From Trebouxia sp. TZW2008 (taxonomy: Eukaryota; Chlorophyta; Trebouxiophyceae; Trebouxiales; Trebouxiaceae), in assembly GCA_002118135.1 (NCBI GenBank), contig BDIU01000474.1, positions 1-42,165 on the forward strand: DNA of 42,165 nt, written 5' to 3'. Shown in pieces: positions 29,996-40,219 of the stretch. How positions within the stretch are numbered: the first letter of the stretch is position 1; each line of letters opens with the position of its first letter. The notes below the pieces were generated by a model, which saw only the letters and a list, made by a program, of their open reading frames with translations, was not told the DNA's origin and made no database searches. The position numbers and the translations under genes were made by a program.

Positions 29996-31162
29996 TGCAC
30001 AGATGTACTGTTACTGTGGTGCCTGATGCTCAACTCTCCAGCGTGGGTCAGCATGATGCATTGCACACATCAAATGCCTGTGGTTGTACAACAAGCATGC
30101 TTGCTTTGTGACTAGGACATTGTGTGCTGCTGGACACCTGCATGTACGATGCAGCCCAACTGCACTTTCTGCAGGCTCAAGTTTGTCCTGCTCGCAGCGC
30201 AAAATCTTGAGCTGTCTCAAGCTTTTGTAGACTGTACACAAGTCAGTTGGACACGTCTGCGTGACATGATGCAAGCTGTATGATAAGGTGCAACTGTTGC
30301 CTGTTCAGAATGCTGTGTGTTGCTGCAGGCCGGTATATCAAAACAACGTAGTTGTGCCTAATGGCATCTTCTGGTTTGTGGTGTACATTTTGTTTGCTGC
30401 TTGCTATGCTTATGTGTGACCTTGTTGATATGCAACATCCTACGAGGATACATTTTGCTTGTGTTGGTGCATGTGAATGTAGCTATTATTCAAGGCCAAT
30501 GATGTGACTGCTTCGAGCTGCTGCCAGTTGTAGATGACCATTAGAATCGCAGCCTACAATATCTTGCTTACTCGTTTCAGTACCCAATGTTCACAGCCTG
30601 ATAGACAGGCATTCAGAAATGGTAGGATGTCCCCTTTTTCTTATGATTGCAAACAACGTATGCAGATTTCGGGCAGTTGCATCATCTGAATGCGACAAGT
30701 GCACAGCACGCTTGCAATCTATCAAGCTAAGGATTCGACCTTACAAGGATGGCAAAGATAGCACATGTATAGCATACCTTCTTCTGTCAAGTTCAGCTTG
30801 CCACAGTGCATGCAAATTACTCCACAGCTCGAAACGGTTGGTCCATCACATTACAAATTCGGAAGCAAGCAGTCAGAATTTCATCACAAACACCTCCAGA
30901 GCTTCACACAAATAAGCCATGCAAAAGCTCTGCACAGTGCAGGAGTCTACACACGTGGCACGCAGCGGTCTCTCAAGCCAAATCAAATTGTACTGCAGCA
31001 CCACACCTGCCAGCAAGTGCGCATAGAATGTCAAATGTAAAGACACCCCACTACCAGACTTGCAAGTTTGCAAGACAAGGTGACCACTCAGCAAACACTC
31101 TAAGCCACTAGGCTCAAGCTCAGTTACTCCAATGCTCAAGTCCCAAAATTCTTTCAGCATGG
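29996..31162. other. Intergenic region between convergent genes
   Basis: The secreted protein gene ends at 29995 and the bZIP gene ends at 31163 on the other strand. Scattered frames of up to about 100 residues have no recognisable sequence or splice pattern. A minus-strand TGTAA at 30851-30855 may end the bZIP transcript. Confidence 0.5.
30851..30855 (-). terminator. TGTAA poly(A) signal candidate for the bZIP gene
   Basis: TTACA on the plus strand, about 308 bp past the bZIP stop codon. Confidence 0.3.
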
Positions 31163-34100
31163 CTATTTGGAGATGCTGTTGGAGTGACTGCCTGGCCCCT
31201 GCTGTGTAACATACTGCACTGCTCTGTCCATTTGAGACGTTGCGCTGCCATTGGCAGCATTGCTACCTTCATTGCTGTTGGCCTTGTCAGGCTTGTTCTG
31301 ACTGTTGCTGCCGCTCCTGTCAAAGCTGTCTTCTCTATGCAGCTGATGAGCCAGTATGTTTGCCAATGCCAAGCAGTCACAGTGCGCTGGGTAAGCCTCC
31401 ACAAAGAACAAGGCACACTGCATGCCACGAACACAATTGATCAGCTAAGCAGCAAGTCAGCAATAGCCAATTGGAACATGATCCTCTGAGACGCATACAG
31501 CTGCATCTGGATCAACAGTTTACTCATGGCAGGAGTGCTTGGATGTTGCTACAATATGTGATTTTGGCTTTTTTTAGAGCTTACACGTTTGGTAAAAGGC
31601 GAGTTGTACCCAGACATATGCAAAGGCAAGTCATGTTGACGCGTAGTCATCTGTTGTCACGTGAGCAATTTCTGCATCTGCTATGCACTTGTGAGACTGA
31701 ACAAGCAGACCTACGTCTGACTTTGTCCAGTCGCATGTGTGCATGGCAATTGCAGAGTGCACTCATATGCTAGCTGATGCTTGTTGAGCGACACCTCTGG
31801 TGTTGGCAGCAGAATCCAAGAGTACATGGTGGACAAATGACTTGACACAGCAGCTGGCAATGCTGACAAGATGAAGTAGTTGATGTTATCTGTGTGAACA
31901 GGTAATGCTACATGTAGCGCTCCTTGCAAGGCATGCTGGGCCGAGCGACGGACATCTCTGTGCTGAATGTAGGTCAGACATACACAGCAATAGCAGCTGC
32001 AGCAGCGACTTGGAGCTTAACCAAGGGCTGGCAGCATGATTTCTTGCCTGCAGTGGACTCAAGATGCGGTGCATGGTCACAAAGTTCATCTCCATCACGA
32101 TCCTCTGCTCCTTACGCAGGTTGCACTTGATCTCATCCAGGACACTGCAGCAACATAACCTTGCAGTACGAAACTGCAGATGGCATGTACAGAGCTTTAC
32201 ACGGGCCTAAAGGCCTTCAAAGACAGAGCAATTGCAGCCTTTGCCAATGTCTCGGCAAACAGACACTTTGCATTGGCTGCAAGCGCATCAAAGTCAAAGG
32301 TGCTTAGAAATGCGCTTTGGCTGCAAGCACATGAAAGCCAAAGGTACTGGAACATATGGTCTGGTCGGCGCTGCCAAGTTATGTGTCAACATGCTGCAGC
32401 ATACCTGTTCAGGTCCACGTTCTCCCTGGCCACGGAGTCATAGCCATGGAGGCTCATGCAGTCCAGGCGGCCCTCTAGGGTAGACTTGGCAGTGCTGTCA
32501 GGGCAGCGAGGCAGCATCAACGTCATGGCCTACAGTAAAACATCAATTTTGGATCAGCTGATGTCTCACGAATCATCGAACTGCATGCATGTGGATCCAA
32601 CTCGTGGACCCCATTCGAAGTCTGTGTGAAAGCTATTTGTGGTAAGATGTTTGTTTTCATGCCACCATAAAAGGGTTATTGAAACCCCTTTCAATAACCC
32701 CGCTGCATTATGCGTCAAGTTGACAGATTGATGAATCCAGTATCCATTGATGAATCGATTGTGCTCAAGCATATGCTGATTGAGGACCTGGCAGATCAGA
32801 AAACCGACTTATTTGACAAACCAAACATATGGCAAGTGTGGTTTGCAGTAGACTGACCTGCATGTTGAGCTCTTGACGCTCTTGGAAGATGCGGCGCAGC
32901 TTGTTGAGGTGCTCCTTGCGATTGGCCATCAGCTGCTCACGCTGAGTGTCAGAGAGCTTGAGCGCTTTCAGCACCTCAGCCCACTTGCCACGCTTGATGC
33001 TGCACTCTATCTTTGACAGCTGATCCATGTCCCTCACCATCAGCTCCATCACCTGCAATATTCATAAGCCTGTTAATGACATTCCCAGTGAGGCTGTACA
33101 CAATGTTCTGCACTGCATCCATCTCTTTCTGCATTGTTGGTGAGCATGCAATGACATTACCCATCAGACTGCACTCACATTTTGTAACTTGTCTGTGTTT
33201 TTAACATACAGCAACACAACTTGAATTTGAAAGCACATCATTGATGCCAACATATCAACAATCACGGCTTGTCAATTCTGGCTGAAAGCGATGCTTTGCT
33301 TTTGCCCACTGCTTCAGCAAATGCTCAGCTACCAAGCACCATGACAGACCAAAGTCATGATGATGGCACTTGCCATGCAAAAGACAGACAACAAAAGCAA
33401 TGACGGACGGAAGGCAAGACAAGCAGGGGCTGTTCCAAGCAGGCTACCTTGACGCCCTCAGCCCGCATGGCCTTGCTGCAAGGTGCTGTAGCTCTGGACA
33501 GCCTGATCAAGACAATCTGAAGCCATGATGTGGGCATTCAAGCGCAACGGCAAAGCCATGATTGACAGCAAGCGCTCATGAGCAAGACAGAGCAGGGGCT
33601 GTGTGAGTAGGCTACCTTGACGCCCTCAGCGCGCATGGCCTTGCTACAGGTGCTGCAGCTCTGAGCAACCATCTTGGCCACTTCCTGCATGACGACTGGA
33701 GGCACACCCTCTCCTGCAAACAGTAATGCCCAATCAGCAGCCAGCACAATTGTGTGATTACATTCCTGTCTGTTGACGTTCCACATTCTTTCAGACCCGA
33801 CAGGGAGGCCACAGGACACCAGTCAAAGCTCTACGGGAGACCCAGTGTAGGGCCATACAGACTGTCTGTACTGTAGCTGATGATGAGAATGAGCATACAC
33901 TGTAAGGTGTCATCATGGCAGCCTTACGTCACAGAAGCAGTCCAACAATGACCAGATGGAAGCACAGGATGCTGTGATGTTGCAATCAGGAGACCATTGC
34001 TGCGAATAAGTCGGATGCGTTTGCCGCTGTGCAACTGAAACTGACACAAACATTGCATGAGCTGCTCTGCTTTGTTCTGTGAAAGAGGTTCAGCTTTGCA

Positions 34101-36860
34101 AACTTGTCATATATATATATCTACAACACTGACCACTCACTAGCTTAGTTGCATGCTATCTGACCATTGTGCAAGATCGTGTGTGCTTTGGAGCGGCTTT
34201 ATGGCTGTGCAACCTGACTTTGTTATGTTGTCCTGCAGGCAACAAGAATTATGGGTTCAAGGACGGCTATCCTGTGACGTTCGAGAGCTCTTTTTTGGGT
34301 CGAACTTGACGGGATAGCCGTCCTTGAACCCATAGTTCTTGTTGCCTGCAGGCCAACATAACAAAGTCAGGTCGCAAAAACATAAAGCTGCTCCAAAGCA
34401 CACACGATCTTGCACAATGGCAGGTATATATGTGTAGAGCCACTGCAAAAGGCTGGTAAGATATAGATCCAGCTTATTTTTCAGCAAATTGACTTGGCTC
34501 AATCACGGACTCACCTGTTGATGGATCCACATTCTGCAGACCCTGCCTCTCAAAGTAGTTCTTGAGTCTGAGCACATGCTGCTTCCAGTCATGCTGATAC
34601 GCCTGAACCTCTGCTTCATGACTTCTCTGCTTGCGCTCAGCCTGCAGGACATCACAATGCTGCAGACAACTCTGCCAATGGCAGCTGCAAGATTGTGACA
34701 ATGCACATATGCAACTGCAAGCCGCGCAAGCCAAGGAGGAGCACGAGGAGGCGACTTACACATGCTTTAGCCTAACAACAAGTCTGATCGCATGTGCCAT
34801 AAACGGCCATCAAATATGTCCATGAAGTTCATCACAAATTATGTGACACATAGTGCATCACATGAAGCATAGCATGCAGCCAATAGCAAGAGCTGGGCAC
34901 TGGCATGACAAAGGAGTTGCCAGACACCTTTAAGTGGGCGTGCTTGCAATGTGTAGACACAAGCCGTGAAAGTAGCGGAAAGGCAAATCTTCTGAGCCAT
35001 GTTCACCAAACATGCTCAGTACGTACGGAATACAGGAGCCAAGGAGCGAAAGAACTTCACTGGATTTGTTTGAGATCTGGTCACATTCAGAGTTTGCCTT
35101 TCTAAGCAGCATGCAACGTGCGTTTTGATGTGTCCAGATTCGCCAAATGCTCAGAGGCACCCACCTCATGCGCATATGCTGTAGTGGGGTCTTCATCCAG
35201 CTCAACAGCTGCACACACATCTACACTGCTGTCTGAACTGCCTGAGCTCTTCTTGCTCTCTAGCTGCTGCTGCAAGCGCTCAATCTCAAGCTCCTTCTGC
35301 CTCACAATCTGTTCCAGCTCTGCATTCTTGCCCTGTACGACAACAGGTGCACACATGAGCCAGGGAATGCATGTTTGCTGCCACACAAGCAGATCTTGAG
35401 CAGCGCTGTTGTCAGTGAGCCATGACATCAGGCAAATAAACATGTTTGTTCATATGCATGTTTGCTGACGCACATGCAGACCATAAATAGTGCTGTTCTC
35501 AGTGAGTCATGACAACAAGCAATTGAACAAAGCTGCTCTGACCCACTGAGGCTGAGCGGACACCTTAGCGTGCTGCTAGAATTGCCAGCTGTGCCATGCG
35601 GCCGACAAACTCTGCAGCGAACGAAGGTGTTTGCGCAGGAGGTATAGACGACTGCAGCTTAATTCAACGTCCCTGTTGCTGCTGTAAAGCTGTTGACTGG
35701 TGCACAGCTTTGAGGACATGGGAAGAAACATGAGACATGACAACAAAGCGCCTTGCAGTCAGCCAAGAACCTTGCTATCAGCCAAGACAGGAACTTGAGC
35801 TGCATTTGTATGCTGCACACAATGGGACTCACTTGGCATATAAAGCAGCAGGGGGGAGGCAAAGTCACACTAGACACAGCATCTCTTTCAGCAGGAAGGG
35901 CATGAGAACGACCAATTTGGTTGGACACCAGTTGATTTCTCCAGTGCGTACCTGGCTGAGCCTGCTGCGCCTATCTAGCATTTGCCATTGATGCACTCAT
36001 CACTGAGAGGTGAAGAGACCAAAAGATGCAGAAGCAGCCTAGCATTAGCCAGATGCATACCTGCAGCACATGATGCTGACTCTGTAAGCTGTTCATGTCC
36101 TTGGTTTGTGCCGCCAGGGCATCTATGGCTTGTTCCATCTCCACAAACTTCTGTTTCCGTCGCTCCCTGAAGCAAAGCACACTCCAGTTCAGCAAGCATC
36201 ACCAGTAGTTGGGCAAAGCCATCACAGCTTTGATCGCTGAGTGTACAAGTGCATCACCGCAATCATCATTCAAATAGGTTGTGATTCCAGTGAGGGGTCT
36301 AAAACACAGCTAGGTGCGTTCAGATACATGCATACAAACACATGCATGCCAGCTGGCATCTTGTCTTTTGACTGAATGCCTGGCTAGGGTCACTGCCAGT
36401 TGCAAACTTTGATTTTGTGCGAGGCAGCAGACCATTACCAAGGCTGGCATGGTGTAGCTTGAACAAGCAACTTGCAGTATGGGTGTGGACAAGCACCTAT
36501 ATCGCTGCTGTGCTTGCTTGTTTTGCATCTGCTGCTTGGGGTTCCGCTTTGTCTTGGTGTCCCTAGTCTGCAGCTTTGCATTGGTGCGCCGGCCAGTTGT
36601 CTGCGGCTGATCTGCTGGGAAAGCTTCTTCATCAAAAGAGATGTCAGACGCTCCAGAGCCATTCTGATTAGGAGATCCACTGTAGTATATGCCATTCTGA
36701 CCTGATGTGGTGGGTATAGGCGGCATACCAACCTGCCCAAGGCTGATGTTGGGAAGGTTGCTAACCTGAAACGGATGCTGCATGTTGTTGCCAAGCTGAC
36801 CTGATGTCACAACAGGGCCAGGATACAAGGCAGCAGGGTGAGGCTGCTGCAGCATAGGCG

Positions 36861-36891
<31 letters not shown>

Positions 36892-37396
36892 CTGTTGTGA
36901 TGCTGAAGGCTCCAATGCCATTGGAGCTGTGCCTGCTAGGCCATTTGGCAGAAACCCATTTGGAGCCCCAGGAAAGCTTGACAAAGGACCTGTAGAGACA
37001 GTGCATATCACTGACACTGCCGCTGCAGCTGCATTGCTGTGCAAGCTTCAAGACAGTCTTTCTCATGCCAGAGGGTACAAGGCAGATTCACCTCTGTTGC
37101 ACACAATGCACATGCACACAGCCTGACCTGACAGCTTCCTTGAATTTCTGGTCTCCAGCTCGTTGACATAGTCGTCGTAGAAGTCGTCAACTGCATTGAA
37201 CAGATGTCAGATGCTTGTTTGCATGTTTGGCAGGATTCTGTAGCTACAGCTTGTAACACAACCCAGGCTGTGGCCACAAGTGAGCCTTCACACCTGGTAT
37301 GCTAAAGAAGTCTATATCAGGCAGCTCTCCGATCATATCGACTGAGTTGTTTCGCTGCGGCATAAATGCTACATTGTTGCCAGGGACCGACCCCAT
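31163..37396 (-). CDS. bZIP transcription factor with polyglutamine and conserved C-terminal helical domain
   Basis: Eleven minus-strand exons join in phase: 37396-37294, 37190-37128, 36989-36497, 36166-36061, 35332-35165, 34641-34515, 33713-33616, 33052-32858, 32529-32405, 32144-32048 and 31417-31163 (TAG); about 609 residues. The N-terminal part is acidic then Gly/Pro/Asn-rich, with a Q12 run near residues 87-98. The basic region spans exons 3-4 (QNKQAQQRYRERRKQKFVEM) with the NxxxQQRYR DNA-contact signature. A long zipper and coiled coil follow (NAELEQIVRQKELEIERLQQ), then an acidic Ser patch. The C-terminal half (HDWKQHVLRLKNYF; RGKWAEVLKALKLSDTQREQ; EIKCNLRKEQR; MHRILSPLQ; AYPAHCDCLALANILAHQL) matches my recollection of the conserved region of chlorophyte bZIP factors. 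Intron 10 has a GC donor (CAG/GCAAGA). It should act in the nucleus; target genes unknown. Confidence 0.88.
32673..32700. repeat. Perfect 12-bp hairpin in bZIP intron 8
   Basis: GGGTTATTGAAA and TTTCAATAACCC form a perfect 12-bp stem around a CCCC loop. Non-coding, function unknown. Confidence 0.7.
33441..33515 (-). repeat. Downstream copy of bZIP exon 7 (3' edge and donor)
   Basis: It reads CSKAMRAEGVK followed by the donor AAG/GTAGCC, exactly as at the end of exon 7 (33713-33616). The donors are 168 bp apart. Upstream of CSKAM the copy diverges (TAP in place of CST, with a small insertion). The duplicated stretch continues past the donor into the intron (CAGCCCCTGCT). Confidence 0.85.
34111..34147. 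repeat. Dispersed repeat, copy 3 (inverted, partial) with AT microsatellite
   Basis: On the minus strand it reads AGTGGTCAGTGTTG followed by an ATATAT tract, as at 11557-11625. It lies just outside the large hairpin in bZIP intron 6. Confidence 0.45.
34164..34420 (-). repeat. Intronic long hairpin: 121-bp inverted repeat with 15-nt loop
   Basis: Arms 34164-34284 and 34300-34420 are reverse complements at about 111 of 121 positions with no gaps; the loop is 34285-34299. On the minus strand each arm reads like the end of an intron (CTTTGTTATGTTGGCCTGCAG) followed by an exon start coding NKNYGFKDGYPVKF. This segment is not needed by the bZIP frame: exon 6 and exon 7 join correctly without it. 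It looks like a fragment of another gene, inserted and inverted-duplicated in intron 6. A transcript of it would fold into a long double-stranded stem. Confidence 0.85.
35365..35530. repeat. Tandem duplication of ~95 bp upstream of bZIP exon 5
   Basis: GCATGTTTGCTGCCACACAA and GCATGTTTGCTGACGCACAT begin two diverged units that share TGTTnTCAGTGAGnCATGAC. It is intronic and, unlike the other duplications, does not obviously include exon sequence. Confidence 0.6.
36862..36897 (-). repeat. CAG repeat coding Q12 in the bZIP protein
   Basis: Twelve CAG/CAA codons in a row in exon 3. Such tracts vary in length and often lie in activation domains. Confidence 0.9.
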
Positions 37397-37754
37397 GGCC
37401 TCAGGCCAGCAAGCCTTCTCTGTAACCCCAAACGAGGGAGATCACTAGTGAGCGCTGTACTCGTAGGGTATGGTTCTGTGAACAGGCGGGCCGCTCTCGG
37501 CTGAACCACGGCAGCGGCTACAGAGATGGTGAACGTGTAGGGAAAATTATCGCCCGCGATGTGAGAGCGCTTTACATTCGGTAGTGGCTTCGCTCGGGTG
37601 TACTTTAGGGCGACGTCACAACCTCTGACTCACCATTTGCAGCAGGGCAGCCAGACAGGGCGATTTGGAAACTGCCCTGAGCGCATGCATGAACGCTCAT
37701 CGAAAGAGCAACTCTTGCGTCTTGATTATCGAATATGAGAGGGAATGCTCCTTG
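37397..37754. promoter_or_regulatory. Bidirectional promoter, bZIP / FHA-parvulin
   Basis: The two start codons are 358 bp apart, or about 290 bp if the FHA gene starts at the in-frame ATG at 37689. The region is more GC-rich than its surroundings. No specific element is claimed. Confidence 0.45.
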
Positions 37755-39644
37755 ATGGGCTTTCAGCCCCCGCCTTGGGCAAGTCAACCTTCAAGGGTAT
37801 CTAGCTTAGAGGTGGGTGTCGGTTGACGCCACCGATCATCAGCAAAGGATTGCTTGCGGAATACGCAACGCAGACATTTCTGATTACAGCAGCATGAAGC
37901 TACTTGCATGCAACACAGGACGAGCATGACTGTGACAAGCATTTGTTGCCAGCGCAGGTCTACTCAGAAGCCGGTCACAAGCAAGAGGTCTTGCCTGTTG
38001 ACGGCAAAGCTTACTACTTGTTCGGCAGAGACTCGACTTCAGCAGACATCGTTCTGATTGGCTCTGGACCTTCGAGAATTCACGCTGCCCTTGTTCACCA
38101 CGAAGACGGCAAGACCTACCTGATTGATCTGCAGTCAGTGAGTGCATGTCGTGAGATCCATGCGTCTGAACGCTGTGATGTTTACAGTCTAATGGTTTGC
38201 TGTTGAACACAGACTCACGGCACTTTCTTGAAAGGTCGTAAGCTACCACCGAACAAGCCAACGCTGCTCACAGACAAAGTCCCTATAAGTTTTGGGCAAA
38301 CCCAGCAAAAATACATTTTCTGTACAGAATCTACTGGTATGTGCTCGATCCTGTAATGACGTGTTGCATGCATCAGAGTCTTCTTGCTTCATGCACAAAG
38401 CAACTGTGATGACAAGCATCCTTTGCAGGTTCAAAAAGGAAGGCAGACTCTGCAGATTTCAGCGGCATGCAGCAGAAACAAACAGTACGAGCATCACATC
38501 TCTTGGTCAAGCACAGGTGACACAAAGCAATAACTTGCACAGACACACTCTTGCTGCCACACATTCCTTGATGTGCACTTTGAGCTCTGCAACATTTGCA
38601 ACTCATGCTTGAGCCAAGGTGTCCGATGACCCGCTGCAGATTGCAAGCATTGCTGCATGGCAGCTTTTTTTTTTAATGTTCAAAACCATTGCCTGTTCAT
38701 CTTTGCAGGGATGTGCGCAGACCGTCCTCCTGGAAAGAGCCTCAAGTGACCAGAACAAAGGTACATACTTGATTCTGAGAGCTGTCACTCAGGCAATGAA
38801 TACGCAGCGTTGCTTTTGGTCTGCAACCTTTCACATACATCTGAAACAAGTATGCACAAATTACACATTGTCAGCAGACAACAGTATGAATCTGTCATTA
38901 CCACATTTTGTCACTAGTCAGCTGTTAAGGCTGAAAGTAATGCATATGCGTGCGTCACGACCCTGATGGGCTGACTTCACTGTTGCTCTTTGAGGAATCG
39001 TCTTTGTGCAAAATGCTTCCAAACAAAGCATGTACAAGTTCCCCAAACCTGACTGTGGTGTGGTGTGTCAGGAAGAAGCTTTGGCCAAGATTCAGCAGTT
39101 TCAGCAGCAACTGAAGTCAGGCCAATCTGACTTTGCTGCACTTGCATCTCAAGAAAGCCATTGCAGCAGTGCCAAGCGTGGTGGCGATTTGGGTGAATTT
39201 GGTCCTGGACAAATGCAGAAACCTTTTGAGGATGCCACATATGCATTAAAGGTGAGCGCAGGTGCATTGACAATAATTAAGATTTGCAACTCTGCGATTG
39301 CTTTCTGAAGCACTTCTGCACCGCATCCAACTGTTGTGGAATTCAGCAGTGACACACTACAGGTGACAGTCAATACGCAATATGTAACACTCAATGCAAA
39401 GTATTTGTGAGGATGCATCATTAAGGGGCGGTGCAAATTTTGGCTTAATGTTGGCGCCAATATGTGCAAGCGTTATAGAGTATCAATTACTGAGATGTAG
39501 GGTACGGTGACTCGCTGGATTCAGTCATGCCCATGTTGGCAGCATGTTGCCTTCGTAACAGTTCCTTGCACAATGCAGGTGGGGCAGCTGAGCGAGCCAG
39601 TCTTCACAGACTCTGGTGTTCACCTAATCCTCAGAACAGCATGA
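37755..39644 (+). CDS. FHA domain - Pin1-type parvulin peptidyl-prolyl isomerase fusion
   Basis: Seven exons, 37755-37796, 37958-38137, 38213-38336, 38429-38516, 38709-38760, 39072-39251 and 39579-39644 (TGA), give 243 residues in unbroken phase. An N-terminal [10 protein letters not shown] leads into an FHA domain of the NIPP1 type (residues ~30-115): [44 protein letters not shown], with the Arg, Ser and His that bind phosphothreonine. A short Lys/Ser linker follows, then a parvulin domain (~133-243): [22 protein letters not shown] with the Arg pair that selects phospho-Ser/Thr-Pro, [16 protein letters not shown] with the catalytic Cys, [14 protein letters not shown], and [15 protein letters not shown]. 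It should bind phosphoproteins through FHA and isomerise pSer/pThr-Pro bonds, with FHA in the place of Pin1's WW domain. An upstream in-frame ATG at 37689 is an alternative start. Nuclear location is likely but not shown. Confidence 0.9.
39365..39530. repeat. Dispersed repeat, copy B (pairs with 12941-13110)
   Basis: TCAATACGCAATATGTAACAC, GTTGGCGCCAATATG, GAGTATCAATT and GGTGACTCGCTGG all have counterparts near 12941-13110. It lies in the last intron of the FHA-parvulin gene. Confidence 0.4.
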
Positions 39645-40219
39645 CAGCAACTGCAAGCCAAGTGAACAAAGTGATGCTGCTGTTGTGGCTCCCAGTGGCG
39701 GACAACATTTGACCCTGCAGTGCATGTCCCCTATAACGTAAAATTTTGTATAGTAATTTGACAATTGCAGTCTGGTTTGACTGGCCAAGGACATCCACGA
39801 TGCTGCACACGTATATATGTACGTACACATGTTCAGCAACTGTCTTGTTTAGCAAGGCTTGCTTAGCATCAGACATATTGCTCTATTGCTGTCGCCACCA
39901 GGCACCTTGCCTATTGCGCATGCAGATCACGTCAGCATAATGTGCATGCTGCTGAAGTTTCAGCAGCTGAACTGGCTGCTAGAGCAGCAAGGCTCGGGTG
40001 ACTAATTTGCACGTGGATTGGCATGTGAGCACGCACGTGGCTGCTAGGTTTACGGCTCACGGGCCGTCAGGAGGATGCGACAGGACAAAGTGCGCTGCCG
40101 CCGACTGCGCATATTGATCTCCGATCCGGGCATCCGAATAGCCAGATTGAGTCCCGGGGCCAAGTGCCATCAGGCGTCAGCTGAGTTGCTGCAGTTTATA
40201 ACCTAGTCACACGGGTGTC
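39645..40219. promoter_or_regulatory. Intergenic region upstream of the RNA helicase
   Basis: This 575-bp stretch holds the 3' flank of the FHA-parvulin gene and the helicase promoter. The last 200 bp are GC-rich. CAGTTTATAACC at about 40193 contains a TATA-like TTTATAA some 22 bp before the helicase ATG, which would leave almost no 5' leader, so it is doubtful as a TATA box. Confidence 0.3.

Noticed and set aside
34164..34420. Extra coding exon of the bZIP gene (NKNYGFKDGYPVKF)
   Set aside because: Exons 6 and 7 join in phase without it, and its frame runs into the inverted arm and stops. It fits a transferred fragment better.
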